From contig BLAL01000160.1 in assembly GCA_015698045.1 (NCBI GenBank), forward strand, positions 558,001 to 622,000: a stretch of 64,000 nt of DNA. The letters run 5' to 3'. Below are positions 22,801 through 33,567 of this stretch, piece after piece. Each line of letters begins with the position of its first letter. The first letter of the stretch is position 1. The DNA is from Rhizophagus clarus. Lineage: Eukaryota; Glomeromycota; Glomeromycetes; Glomerales; Glomeraceae. The notes beneath the pieces are model-generated. The model was not told the DNA's origin and searched no databases. It saw only the letters and a program-made list of their open reading frames with translations. The translations under genes and the position numbers were made by a program.

Positions 22801-25297
22801 TCCCTTTCGTCGAATGTTTAAAAACAAGCTCAAATTTGCTCGTACTGCCCCTAATGCGATACTAGATAACTCTTATATATATGGTTATCGTAATCCTTAC
22901 GAGAATCAACTTCAAGCAAAAATTACTAATTTTTGCATTCAATTAAATGACACTGGAATTTTAGGAAGAATCACTGAAATTCGCTTGAAACTGCTACAAC
23001 AACTACTCTGGTGTTCTCGACCGCTGATAGAGGGTATTCCTTTTGATAAAATCCCTAGACGAATGAAGAATAATTATTTACTCAATATGATCAACTTGAT
23101 GAGACAGAATGATTTTACACTTCTTGTCGTGGACAAAGGCAGATTTCCTACCATAGCCGGAGGAAAGACTGATTTTACATCTGTAGCTACTTTTGACTTT
23201 TTGTCCAAATATAGCACAATTTTACGCTCACGCCAAATTATGTTTGTAGAACAAATTATTTCAGGAGACAAGCGTCGCTTACTCAATTGGACTGATATAT
23301 GTAATAAATATTACTTCCAATCCATTCCTGGTCGTGGTAACAAAGAAGAGAAATGGTATATGGATATCCAGAAACTCATTACAGTAGATGGGCTTAACAT
23401 TAAACCACAGATTTACAACAAATTTACTACATTCTTTGATAATATTGAAGATACTAAATCTTATGATATAGACAAACAAGATAAATCATTATCTGTTGTA
23501 TATAGCCCTCAACATAATTCGATTTTATTTGGAAAAGTACAACGCTTTATTGATGAGAATAACATTCTTCTTCGACATTACCATGCAGATATGTCTCAAT
23601 CAACATCAACATCTACTCACGTTACCATTTGTGATGATACACTTTGTGCTGCTAATACTGTAAATCGTTCAAGCATGGGTGTTTGCGCTTTTACTGCTAA
23701 TCCAAAGCATATAGTACCACTCTTATCGGCTGCTAAATTTACTAAAGAAGATGTTAAACGTAGAAAAATGATTAATTTTAATATTTTTAATCTTTTTGAT
23801 CAGGCTAAGAAAAAATACACTCTTTCTCAAAGTACGTTAACGAGAAGTCACGTGATCAGACAAAATAATATTATTTTAGAACTGTTAGAACCAGGATTTT
23901 CTAGAAATGAATTACTTATAATTCAACGAAAATTCGCTATATTTGATAATCCAAATTGCTGTATTTTTGAATTTTTCACTGATGGATCTCTTATTGAATT
24001 AGGCACTGAACAATGCAACATTAGCTGTGCGTTTGCTCACCTTGATAGATCCTTTGGTATTCCTCACGTAGAATTTTATACTACGATTGATAAATGGCCT
24101 TCAGCATATCGAGGCGAACTCTTAGCAGTAATTTTAGCTCTTATGGTAGTCCCTTATAGAAGTAAAGTGAGAATCAACATTGACTCCTTAAATGTGATTA
24201 CCATGTTTGAGGGATTTAAATGTAATAATTTCTCCCTTACGTCGCGAGATTATTTTAAACTTAACAATAGCTATCTATGGTCAATTTTGATTAGAATTAT
24301 TCGTCAACAGAACTTACATGTAGAAATGTTTAAAGTAGCTGCACACACTGATTGCGATGGCAATAATTACGTGGATAGATTAGCAAAATCCGCTCACATT
24401 GACCAAGATAGATTTATTAACTTTATAGATACTGCTCCTGACATTAAAGTACTTCCGTTATGGAATAATATCACCATTGAAACTCACTTACGAAAATTCA
24501 TCAAGATGGTTAGTCATATTAAAGGACTGGAAAAATTTATCAACCTACATAGGAATACTAAATATCGAAAATTAGAAGTTGATTGGACTTCTACCTTTGA
24601 ATGCCTCAATTGCGATATTGCTAATAATGAAACTTCAATGTCTTCTTCTAAAATTAAAGCTCATAAAGTTCATCTCCTTATAGAAGAGATTCCTACAATT
24701 GAACAAATGAAGAAATCATTCCTAGAATTATACGATGGATGGAAATGTCCTAGTTGTGGATTGGAAGATGAAACGTTTGATCACGTGTGGACATGTGATG
24801 AACATCGCTCTCTTCTTTTAAAGATTAAAAATAATACAATTGATCTTTTATTATCATTGTTATTTGAATATAATCCAGACATTACAGATTATTCTGCCTT
24901 ATTGACGCTTAATATATGGACAATTAGTACAGACCCTGACAATTTTACTTTTGTGGATCTCATCAAAGGCTTTATACCATTGGAGTTGACTCAACTTCTC
25001 AACTTGTGGATTCCTCGTAAACAATTACTGTTAGTCATTATTGAGATCAGGCAGTACATTTATGAACAAACATTTAAAGAAATTTGGATACGTCGTTGTT
25101 CTTTTATAAAAGAATTTGAACGTTCGTTGGGTATTACAAAAAAGAAAAAATTAACTTTAAAAAATTTTCGACCGTTTAATAATATTTTGAATAGTGATAG
25201 AGAATTAGAATATAAATTTGATGCTCTAGATAGTATTCGTAATAATATATATTTTGGTAAAAATATTATTGAATTTTACAGTAATCTTACTTCGTAG
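19835..25297 (+). CDS. LINE ORF2: endonuclease, reverse transcriptase, RNase H
   Basis: 1820 residues, the enzyme for target-primed reverse transcription. An exonuclease-endonuclease-phosphatase domain occupies about residues 40-285, with STNIR, SETN, GDFN (about 186) and DTDHK near 272. The reverse transcriptase follows at about 590-900: DKATGPSGISNEML, SQDMGKAYD (motif A, about 724), GIDQGEVISP (motif B) and FMDD (motif C, 839-842), where most LINEs have FADD or YADD. RNase H spans about 1378-1515 with FTDGS, YRGELLA, NIDSLN and the DGNNYVD end, so its acidic residues look present. A zinc motif of CX2CX8HX3C form sits near 1638. The ORF is unbroken. The start is the ATG at 19835, followed at once by a second ATG; either could be used. 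It lies in the same frame as ORF1, so read-through of one stop or reinitiation are both possible. Confidence 0.93.
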   Translation: MMDNNIPSGSSLSSQLKKNNSPKLDSPPIFHSKKDLLDSTITKIASTNIRTLNKNKFIGLIDAMKDHNIDIYGLSETNCSERQAKIWQHQLGVRGYFEYSQLGGKGQGVGIIIDAKYDIFVHKAVGHKGRILYLDLYFSDKRKLRLIQVYLNANQKERPQIEALYKYIDDTISDAQSRDMEVIIMGDFNINYRKYLMAFVNNKWQFSLFRTLESKRLLDTIPIFNDNDEEMYTYTPADSNRQESRLDYIWASLSMLEKSVNSTVIENDHFDTDHKTITLSLDTVQMTGVSLNTSNQKKKHIKRTVFQYDEMDKDDEYTWENFSTQLDLEIENTLMKDFSIVKPRHINTLWDMFRQTLMRVAKSRIVNKQVTRNKVKSTPEKKLSIYFDLRYIINRILETRSILNASASITYSVSAKWSKFQRLINTTLDSYECSDLSSSFTFLILDDFKLFLKNLCKIRKHLRLLFKLELDIMVQEQIVSNIKKRCTNFKDNQASMIRSITEEEMIHISIEKIFKKDAQGNESLITGESAVLKKTNHHFQTIAGSINRKKPLQGRWKNQYQPLRHINENIYSKLMDLPSRDEWLDVIRNLPKDKATGPSGISNEMLQHLSPTAHDILYYLICKIIQLGYLPKQWKEATVFPIAKPKPFNCELSNSRPITLLETARKALITLLNRRLTSTLKQYNILQTNQFAGLPKQSTFEPIRIVNEIIQDAIDNNHELWILSQDMGKAYDRVNTFQLKKAMDRIKLPQQFTHLILDLFKDRTNQVITAYGKTTAYDVLTGIDQGEVISPVLWCIYYDPLLAEINQQKLGYTVSCNNIQQIPQLNSAVIEQHVPALAFMDDTQWITDKKDKLESMLSIADSFYRLNDIQINKEKSELMMRTKIYKRRYSHNYNNKINLQFGRESISIKAKHPHEPTRILGVYFNIENDEQFLISKVKAEIDHLTNLMWKKKITDKHILYIFNRIIIPRVEYWSQVFVLSPDLIHRLFVPFRRMFKNKLKFARTAPNAILDNSYIYGYRNPYENQLQAKITNFCIQLNDTGILGRITEIRLKLLQQLLWCSRPLIEGIPFDKIPRRMKNNYLLNMINLMRQNDFTLLVVDKGRFPTIAGGKTDFTSVATFDFLSKYSTILRSRQIMFVEQIISGDKRRLLNWTDICNKYYFQSIPGRGNKEEKWYMDIQKLITVDGLNIKPQIYNKFTTFFDNIEDTKSYDIDKQDKSLSVVYSPQHNSILFGKVQRFIDENNILLRHYHADMSQSTSTSTHVTICDDTLCAANTVNRSSMGVCAFTANPKHIVPLLSAAKFTKEDVKRRKMINFNIFNLFDQAKKKYTLSQSTLTRSHVIRQNNIILELLEPGFSRNELLIIQRKFAIFDNPNCCIFEFFTDGSLIELGTEQCNISCAFAHLDRSFGIPHVEFYTTIDKWPSAYRGELLAVILALMVVPYRSKVRINIDSLNVITMFEGFKCNNFSLTSRDYFKLNNSYLWSILIRIIRQQNLHVEMFKVAAHTDCDGNNYVDRLAKSAHIDQDRFINFIDTAPDIKVLPLWNNITIETHLRKFIKMVSHIKGLEKFINLHRNTKYRKLEVDWTSTFECLNCDIANNETSMSSSKIKAHKVHLLIEEIPTIEQMKKSFLELYDGWKCPSCGLEDETFDHVWTCDEHRSLLLKIKNNTIDLLLSLLFEYNPDITDYSALLTLNIWTISTDPDNFTFVDLIKGFIPLELTQLLNLWIPRKQLLLVIIEIRQYIYEQTFKEIWIRRCSFIKEFERSLGITKKKKLTLKNFRPFNNILNSDRELEYKFDALDSIRNNIYFGKNIIEFYSNLTS

Positions 25298-25610
25298 CGC
25301 TAGTAGTTAGTTAGTATACTTTATATAGAATTTTATATATGGTTTTATTACTTTCTTTTCTGCAGAGCGGGCTTCAGTTTACCTGGTTTTTAACTGGCTG
25401 TAAAAGAGGTAGTGGGTTAATTATTGAATGTTTCTAGAAGTAGTTGGTTATTTTTAGATAGTTCGTTATATAATTACTCCACCGTCGAAGTAGATTTAGT
25501 TCGCTTCTATTAGTTAGTTTCATTTCTTATTTTCATGTATCAATTTTGATGTGTTTATAATTTATGTGTTCGCTTCTAATATCTGTTCAATAAAAATAAA
25601 AATAAAAATA
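25298..25610 (+). other. LINE 3' untranslated region and AAAAT tail
   Basis: About 290 bases after the ORF2 stop, then a tail of AAAAT repeats at roughly 25590-25610 instead of plain poly-A. It runs straight into the right target-site duplication. The region has TTAGTTAGT-type short repeats but no clear stem-loop that I can name. Confidence 0.8.
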
Positions 25611-25629
25611 AAAATTAAAGGTATTTAAA

Positions 25630-27041
25630 CATTTGTAAAAAGTGAATTTACACCGTTAGATTTACAACAAAACTTTTTATCTGCTCTCAAATATACTTAA
25701 AAAATAAATTACTTAATATTTCTTATTCTTCATTAAGGCTCAATAATATGAGTCTGATCTGATTATAATAATCCTAATAATAATAATTATATGATTTAAT
25801 TTGATTTATACATTTTATATTTTCTAACACACAGAAATTTAATAATAGAAAAAAAATATTTATTTAATAAAATTTCTTTGTTAGTATCTTTTTTCTTTTT
25901 TTTTTGATATACAAATCTTTTTATATTAAATAATAATAAAAAATTAATTTAATAACAAAAATTATAGAAATTTATTTCAAAAAGGTTTACTAAGAATCCA
26001 AACAATATACATAATAATTAGTAATTAATAAAATGTTCCAATTTGACATTTTATGATTTTTTAATTTATATTATTGCGTCATTTAGCATTTTGTTAAATT
26101 TCTTGGCACTTAATGATCATAAATAGATGAATTATAACCTCTTTAAATCATCTATCAAGATGAATCAAATCATCTTCTACAATTTCTGTGAACCTCCAAG
26201 TAATTCAAATAAATATTATCTTAGAGTTTTATTAAATAGCTTAATATCCAAAAATTGTAATAAAAAACGAAACTACTATTCTTAGATTGGATGATTCTAA
26301 TAAGCTATAATTTATCATCTTTCTATGATTACTGAATGCTAAACAGTTTAATAAATTCTAATATAACATTTTTGTTAAATACTTAGCTGTCTTAACATTC
26401 AGTAGTTGTAAAGGATAATAAAATGATAACCATTTAATTTGTCTTGATGAAATGACTCCAATCAGCTATGTTGCAGCTTTCTATCTACTAATTATTGAGA
26501 TATTCAATAAAACATTAATTAGTAAAATTAAAAACAAAATAATAAAATTTCTTTGCTGAAACCTCTGATTTAGCAACTTTAACGTTGCTGACATGTGACT
26601 ATCACGTGACTATATGGACAACCGCTTGTGGCATTTTTTTTCGTTTTGACCATCTAGTTTCTACCCCACTACTTTATGTTGGCTACATGAAGACAATATG
26701 AAGCCTTAATTGGTTTTAATTTTGGAAAATACGATTATTTTTTTTTTTAAAAAAAAATAAGGAATTATAGATTCTGTCATTTCACTTCATATCTGCTATA
26801 TAGAAGTGATAAAAAACGACAGCAATTTATTAAATTAACGGCTATATTCGAAAATAGAATTATTTTAATTTACCTAATATTATTACTGTAGTATAAAATT
26901 AATTATAGCAAATTACTGTAAAATATATTGTAAAATTTAATCATAAAATACAGCATGATACACTACATTACAAATACGTTATATAATATAAAATTGCCTA
27001 AAATTAATTCCATAACTGTTTTTTATTTCTTATTTCCTCTT
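25630..27041. other. AT-rich intergenic spacer
   Basis: No coding region or clear element. A CACGTGA motif occurs at about 26604. Otherwise simple AT-rich sequence. Confidence 0.6.
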
Positions 27042-27178
27042 GTTATAATTGGATAGCCGCGGATTTTTAAGCGATCAACGTACTAAACTTCCGTTGAAAT
27101 AGCGCCCCTGATGACACAACTATAACAAGGTGGGAACTTGATTTGGACTAATTGTATTCTCTTAACCACTATATCACC
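27042..27178 (-). mobile_element. tRNA-derived SINE-like element (candidate)
   Basis: Read on the minus strand, the element opens with TAGGTGATATAGTGGTTAAG, which resembles a pol III A box (TGGTTAAGAG), and about 30 bases later has CAAGTTCCCACC, which partly resembles a B box. A GC-richer body follows, ending near CCGCGGCTATCC. Near-matching short direct repeats flank it: TATTTCCTCTT at 27031-27041 and TATTTTCCCTCTT at 27179-27191. A head-body layout with imperfect flanking duplications fits an old SINE. It does not fold as a complete tRNA that I can draw, so a tRNA gene is not claimed. Confidence 0.35.
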
Positions 27179-27191
27179 TATTTTCCCTCTT

Positions 27192-28536
27192 AAATAAAAA
27201 AAAAAGATGGGAATGGTTGAAAGGAAGTAAGACTTCAATACTAATATTAAAAGAAAATGAAAAAACTCTCAAAAATTTTGCATAAAGAAACCAGAAGAAG
27301 CTGTCTAAGAAAAAAAGAACGAAGTGTGAGTAATTGTTCATTAATACAAATAATTAAAGGAAAAATACTTACCAAAATATGAAAACCAACACGTCCAAAG
27401 AGATCCAGAAAGACCCAAAGATCAAAAAAAGAAATAATTCAACTAAATTTTACGTGTTTAGACTTCACCTAAAGAGCAAATGAAATGTTAGTAAATGTTT
27501 CATCAAGAGTATAATTTAAAATAAAACACAAAAACCTACTAGTAACTTTTTTGAACTTTCATATTCTTGTCATTATAAATAAATATTTAATTATTTAAAA
27601 ATTATTTGAAAGTTTCTTATAAAATTTATAAAATTAAAAGTACTGTAGATACGAAGTTTGAAATATTTAAATAATTTTGCGTTACTAATTTTATGGCCGG
27701 GTATTATAATCATATCATATTACTTTTTTTTCTTCAAAAAAAAAAGAGATGAAACTAAAAAAAAACAGGATTATTGTTGGTGGGAAATTTCAAGATAAAA
27801 AAATCTTTTTTTTTTTTGAACCATCAATCAATGTGAGAATTTTCATCATCTTTTATCAACAAAAACTTCTCTAGCTTCAATTATATTCTAAAAAAAATAT
27901 TATCAAGTTACATAATGTAAAGTCTATTTATTTAAGCGTATTATAAAAAAAGTCTATTTGTTTAAGCTTAATATAGGAAAAAGTCTATTGCTATTTAGGT
28001 GAATATTTCTATACATATCAATAAATAGCTTTTATATTTACTATTAATAGAAATGGAAAAGAAAAAGTTTAATTTTTTTTCAAAATCAATATTAATTAGT
28101 TGATTATAAAATATAGCCTTTGTCCTTACACTCCTATTGTAACACTAATTGATTTATAATAACTCCTTCATTCATCATAACCTATTGTAATATCTGGTTG
28201 AATAGAATAAAACCCTCGCTTTATAAAATAACGAAGTTTTCTTTGATTATTGTCATTTTTTTTTACCTGCTTTAATTTATTATATATCACCTAAAAAGTC
28301 CGAAGATATATTACTTTTCAGTTACAATCAGTTAACAACAGACGCTTATGAACTATATATGGATCAATATACTTCTATATCTATCATTGAAAATGCTTGT
28401 GGTATAACTCGACAATATAAAAAATCTTTTTCTTTTATTCTTAAATATAAAAACAAAAGCACTTGCAATTGCCAAACCCCAAATAACTTCAAAACTTCAT
28501 ATAATTATACTTTTTTTAAGCTTTGTAAACTAAAAA
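27192..28536. other. AT-rich intergenic spacer
   Basis: No supportable gene. A 61-codon ORF at 28359-28544 lies directly before the small locus at 28537 but in another frame and shows no motif. Confidence 0.55.
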
Positions 28537-28911
28537 ATGCGTAAAAGTCATCTTTCATTAACTAAACCATTCTCTTTGCGTGAAGGTACAAATTTTTCTG
28601 GACGTAATATACTTCCAAGGCATAAAAGTTTAGCTCGTGTAAGTAATAATATATTAAATATAAAGATAGGCTTGATATAACTTCGACATTATCTAATACA
28701 TCCAATACATACATTAATACTTTTAACTGTTTCGATAGTATTTATTAGTGTAGATAATAAAAAGGATGATGAAATGATGAAGGTATCAGAGAAAGATAAC
28801 GATAACAATGATGATAATAATGATGATAATGAAGAAAATAATGAGAAGAGTGACGCCAACAATGATAATGATGAAAAAATAATGAGACAATTAAACTCAA
28901 TTTTTCAATAA
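28537..28911 (+). pseudogene. Small membrane/acidic-tail protein, frame split by one stop
   Basis: A continuous frame from ATG 28537 to TAA 28909-28911 is broken only by TAA at 28678-28680. The first part (MRKSHLSLTKPFSLREGTNF) is basic. After the stop comes a hydrophobic stretch (HPIHTLILLTVSIVFISV) that could be one membrane helix, then a highly acidic D/N/E-rich tail. AATAAA overlaps the final stop. A good 5' splice site, GTAAGT, occurs at 28639; pairing it with the AG at 28763-28764 would keep the frame and skip the stop, but that acceptor lacks a pyrimidine tract and would remove the hydrophobic part. So it is either a spliced small gene or a recent pseudogene. The family is not recognised. 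Confidence 0.35.
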
Positions 28912-29918
28912 AGCGCTTCCCTTCTCTCTATTCTTTACTTTCTTTTATTCTTTCCTTCTCCTTCTTCGCTCTCACCCTCTCCTTCCCTATCCTCCCTTTC
29001 TTCCTTTTATTCTTTCCCTTTTTTCTATGACTTTATAACTAAATGTTTAATAATATTTCAATTTTTCTCTTTTTGTAGCTCTTATTACAATCTCCAGGTT
29101 TCTTTGAATGAAAATTTCAATAAAGAGGAGGAGTTTCTTTTAATTATTTACTTAAATAAACATTTTACTTATCAAACATTTTCATTTTTTGGCTTTAGAA
29201 TACCCATTGCGGGAAGACCAAAGTTATTTTGAAGGTAAAACGTCAAAATGTTTCTTTTTTTATTTATTTTAGCAAAATGTTTTTTAATAGTTTCGTTCAT
29301 TTTTTTAGGTGGATGTAAATATTGCTGCTTTTTTTAAAAAAAATTATTTTTTAATGAATTATCTATTAAACACATTGTTTTATTTCTTTTTATAGATGAC
29401 TAATTCCTAATATCTTTAGACAGTTCCTTCCTTTCAGAAAAAAATTTCATCAGAAATTATTTTTATCAAAAAGTAAAAATACAGCGGTATAGGGTGCAGG
29501 GTTAAAATATTTTAAAAAATATTTAACAAAGTGAAAAAGCAAAGCATATAATAATTTACCAGCTAAGCAATTTTAAAGCGGATCTAATTTCTTCTCTCTC
29601 TTTTCTTAAAAAAGCAGGAATTACGATTTTAATATAGAGAAATACCAAGATGTACTATAGGATGTAATGAAATATTACTATTTAATTATATGAATTATAT
29701 GAAACTTTATCACAGAACATTGGATTCAGTAAGGGAATATCAGTTGGATTAAGTAAGGGAATATCAGATATTCTTAGATTATTTATTTGACGAAATAATT
29801 ATTAATGCCTCATTTCATTTATCTTTAGGTGGCTCTTCAGTACTTTAGATGCACACAAAAATTGATAAGAATGATGAAAACTAACGTCATTCTCATAAAA
29901 CATCTAATTTTCTCCTGT
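28912..29918. other. Intergenic spacer with pyrimidine-rich tract
   Basis: A TTC/CTT-rich stretch (about 28920-29030) follows the small acidic locus and may be its 3' region. Nothing else coding is seen. A perfect-spacing 24-bp duplication lies at 29720-29767. Confidence 0.55.
29720..29767. repeat. 24-bp tandem duplication
   Basis: Two adjacent 24-bp units (29720-29743 and 29744-29767) differ at one position (TTGGATTC versus TTGGATTA) and share AGTAAGGGAATATCAG. This is a short, recent duplication. Confidence 0.85.
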
Positions 29919-30212
29919 CTATACTGTAGTCAACTGTGCCACTAGATCATATATCCTACATTTTATATCCAATTTTTCACTAACTTTCCCCAGAGTCTTG
30001 CGTATAGATGACGTATATAAGCCACTAGACCAAATTCTATAACCAAATTCATTGGTTCTGTTTCTTATTCTTGAAATTCCATTTTTGGTTAGCAAATAGT
30101 TAATCTTTGCTGCACGAATTTTATACGAAAGTTTAAGAAAAATTTTTTTAAAGGAACCAACATTACCAGAAAAAATCCAAAGATCAGAAAAAAGTTCTAA
30201 TATCATGGACAT
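29919..30212 (-). CDS. Hypothetical 97-residue protein
   Basis: A 97-codon ORF (MSMILELFSDLWIFSGNVG) with mixed composition, including KNGISRIRNRTNEFGYRIW and ending KCRIYDLVAQLTTV. No signal peptide is clear and no family is recognised. Its GC content is slightly above its flanks. It could be an exon, a fragment of an old transposon or chance. Confidence 0.25.
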   Translation of the reverse strand: MSMILELFSDLWIFSGNVGSFKKIFLKLSYKIRAAKINYLLTKNGISRIRNRTNEFGYRIWSSGLYTSSIRKTLGKVSEKLDIKCRIYDLVAQLTTV

Positions 30213-30289
30213 TATAGGAGAATAATGACTTTACCACTTGCAACCTTTTTTTTGTTTGTATAATTTTTGGACTTTAGGGAAATCAGAAA

Positions 30290-30880
30290 ACCATATTTAT
30301 TATATCTATTGTGAATTTACTACTAATTTACTATACGCTTATTATGAAATAACTACAAATTTACTACACAGTTAATGCAAAGAATATATGAATTTACTAC
30401 AGATTTACTATAAGGTTCTTTTTTGACTACTTTAAATCATACATATGGCTACTTTAAATCATTTATACAGCTTCTTACTATCGTTTATATAGTTACTTTG
30501 AATTAATAATATATTTTCCATACAACTGCGTTGAAAATAACATAAAGTAGCCATACGCCTACTATGTTAAATGGTGGCAATATGGCTGCTATCTAGCCAC
30601 GATTTCATGAGTTTCAGTAAAGTTTGATTTTTAATAATCATAGAAAGATAAAATATAGCTTATTAAATTAGTTTTATTGAAATGAATCAAATAGTAGTTA
30701 ACGTACCCTTTTATAATTACTAATAATCAACAAATCTACTACGAAATCCTGACGGATCATAATATCAAAACTAAAATCCCAAGACTTTATTATCCCCGAC
30801 ACTCATTATCTCAACACTCGTTATTCCGACACCATTATAGCGGCATTCATTATCCTGACATTATTATTCTGACTTTTTGC
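30290..30880. repeat. Degenerate short-unit repeat region
   Basis: Imperfect repeats of TTTACTAC, CTACTTTAAATCAT and related words fill about 30300-30520. At about 30790-30870 a second series of 14-17-bp units resembles CGACACTCATTAT. Both are too diverged to give a firm period. They precede a kinase pseudogene. Confidence 0.45.
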
Positions 30881-30965
30881 GAAAAGTATCATTAATTTTG
30901 CAAAATGCAAAGTATTAACAAATGGACTAATTATTATAATAAATACTAATAAATACACTAAATTT

Positions 30966-32049
30966 TTGCGAAATATTGTCAAAATTATTAAAATATTAAT
31001 AAAAAACAAAATTATCATTAAAAAAATAGGTAGAGGTGGTTTGGCATATTCGACAATATGGAAAGATGGTCCATTATTTTATAGTAGTAATAAAAAGAAA
31101 TTTGTGAGGTTACATTTTAAAGAAGTCGCATTAAAATGTTTAAATAATTCACAAAATGTTACTGATGAGTTTCTAAATGAAGTATGAATTTCTTTATAAA
31201 TATAAATTATTTGTTTACATTTACAGTTAATTTTTCTTATAGATTAAAGCATATTCAATTGAATATTATACCAATTTAATAAAATATATGGAATACTATC
31301 TCAAGACCCTGATACAAAAAATTATATTATTGTTCTTCAGTATATATGCAAAATGTGGAAATTTTAATAATTGAATGTGTAATTATTATAGAAATATTAA
31401 CTGTAAGATTAAATACAATATATTTTGTATAGTACTTGTGCGGGTCTTAAAGAAATCCATCAAGAGCATCAAGATTTTCATACTGGAAATATATTAATTA
31501 ATAATGATAGTATTTACATAGTTAATCTTAATGATCATTCTTCTAATTCTAGCATTCCTACAGATAAAACAAAATTTTATGGAGTTATGCCTTATCTGGT
31601 ACCTGAAGTATTAAGAGATAAACCTTATACTCAAGTAGCAGATATATATATAGTTTCGGCATGATTATGCATTTTCTAATGACTGGAAGACAGCCTTTTG
31701 AAGATCGTGCACATGATCATGAATTAGCATTAATACATGTGATGGAATTAGACCAAAAATACCCGATTTACCTGAACTGGAGTTAAATTAGTAAATAAAC
31801 TTAATGGAAAAGTGTTGGGATTCTAATCCAAACAATAGACCAAATCTTGAATCAATTTTGACTATTTTAAATGAAAAGCAATATAATAATGACAAAGAAT
31901 TTGAAGTAGCGGAAAAATACTTTAAAGAAAACAAAGAAACCAAGCAAATAACTACTCATCCACAAGCTATTTATGCATCTCGATTACTTGATCCTTATAC
32001 AAAAGATTTTTCTAATTTTTTTATTAAAGAAAATTTATTAAAGTATTAA
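30966..32049 (+). pseudogene. Decayed TKL-like protein kinase
   Basis: Pieces of one kinase domain in order: the glycine loop IGRGGLAYSTIW and the beta-3 lysine in VALKCL (30966-31187); a GT after GAA at 31185 that fits the family's usual intron position; a poorly readable middle; a C-lobe at 31425-31664 (GLKEIHQEHQDFHTGNILI, then GVMPYLVPEVL); and a tail at 31804-32049 (MEKCWDSNPNNRPN and HPQAIYASRLL). The catalytic loop reads HQDFHTGN for the usual HRDLHSGN, and the metal-binding DLG reads NLND. Frame changes separate the parts, for example after ADIYIVSA, where FGMIMHFL continues in another frame. It is a paralog of the kinase at 36968-39379 that has lost activity and coding integrity. Confidence 0.8.
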
Positions 32050-33567
32050 ATATTAACAGATTGAACAATGAAAAATAATTGTATTTATATCATATATACT
32101 TGCTTGTTTTTTTAAATAAATTATGTTAATTATATAATATAGAGTATATGTAACCTTTTTTGCATAATTAAAATTAATTTAATTAATTTGTAATTGAGCA
32201 GGCGTTGGCTATGTATGCACAATGAAGTAAAGAAGTAGACAATGCGATAAATGGCAACTGAAATTGTACGATTCTATAGCCACCAAAGACGTCCGAAAAT
32301 ATCAGATATTCTTATGAAAATTAATAATTTATGCAAAATAATGGAAGCTAGTAGAATTCCTTGACTTCCTAAAGAAAGAAATTCCATGACATAATACGAG
32401 TTATTTAATTATATTAATATAATAAATATGATGTTGACTTAATTTGACTCATTCCCCTCTCAATTTTTGACGTCAAATAATTAAATTGGAGAGACCTTAT
32501 AAAAACTAGTTTGCCAATCATTTTCAAAATGAATTTAAGGAAAAAGTTTTAACATACGAATTAAAATAATATTCAAAACCTGTTTTTGTCATATAAGTAA
32601 AAATTACAATTATGGGATAGTCTAGTGTTTCGATCAGTATCCGGATCAATCCGGATTTTAATCGTTTATTTAGTAAAAAATTCAGATGGAAGTTCTACAA
32701 TTTGAATCGTTAAACTACCAAACTATCTGGCCGCTGGCCAATCTTAATTTTTAAAAAATCTTTTTTTATTTTTAATATTTAAAATATATAAATAAATAAA
32801 TAAGCTTAACAAATTGGTTAAATTTACTTAATCATTGTGAATATTTTTTTTTTTATTTATCAAGTTTAGACATTTCATTCTCTCTTAGCTTTAAAAAACA
32901 TTCGATAATAATTAGCACCAGAGAAAAAAATATTGCAAAGTCGCATGACTCTAGCATATATTTTAACTTCATAATACAGTCAAGTTGAAATTTTCTAATA
33001 ATAAATATTTTGGAGTTTATTTTATATAGACTATCATAATTTGATCCGCAATCAACTTGATCCAGATTTCGGGAAAAATCTGACGCAATCTGCGGAATTT
33101 TTTTTTTCGTGATCCATGTTACTTTAGCATTAGATCACATGACTAATGAAGGAACTGTGCCGTGCATACTTATATATTTTATTATATTTTATTTTTTTTT
33201 TTTTTATTTTTATTTATTTTTTTATTGTTTCTTTATTATGAACGCTAAAAACAATACAATTATTCGGTGTATAATCTTTAACATAGACGTCTAATATAAA
33301 CATCTATACATATAAATCACTATATTTCAAGTGAAACCTATCTAAAACTATCTGATATAACATAATACAAAATATACGAAATACACAAAAAAAGAAAATT
33401 AGCTATCAGAATTATAATTATAAACAACTATTTTAGATCTTTGAGCAAAGTAACATCGCTATAATCAGATCTAGTATTGTACAACTTATTGCGCCAAATT
33501 TTGAACGATATAGCGAGTCCCCTCTGTTGATAGTCTGTTTGTTAAATTCATTGATCATGACTTTTTT
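32050..33567. other. Spacer with a possible kinase-tail scrap
   Basis: Mostly AT-rich. At about 32268-32364 (+) one frame reads RRPKISDILMKINNLCKIM then stops, resembling the last helix of the kinase family nearby; it is too short to be sure. The rest, including an ORF at 33109-33294 made of F and Y residues, shows nothing. Confidence 0.4.

Larger units (their letters stand above)
17634..25610 (+). mobile_element. Full-length, probably young LINE (Tad1/I-like layout)
   Basis: A complete non-LTR retrotransposon of about 8 kb. It is bounded by a perfect 19-bp target-site duplication, AAAATTAAAGGTATTTAAA, at 17615-17633 and 25611-25629. It has a short 5' leader, two long uninterrupted ORFs and a 3' tail of (AAAAT)n. 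ORF1 encodes a nucleic-acid-binding protein; ORF2 encodes an apurinic-type endonuclease, reverse transcriptase, RNase H and a C-terminal zinc motif. This domain order matches RNase H-bearing fungal LINEs such as Tad1; clade placement is inference. Perfect duplications and open frames suggest recent insertion. Base composition is clearly less AT-rich than the flanks. The poly-A run before CTCTCTCCC makes the exact 5' boundary uncertain by about 15 bases. Confidence 0.93.

Noticed and set aside
27042-27178. A functional tRNA gene
   Set aside because: A- and B-box-like words are present, but no complete acceptor and anticodon stems can be drawn.
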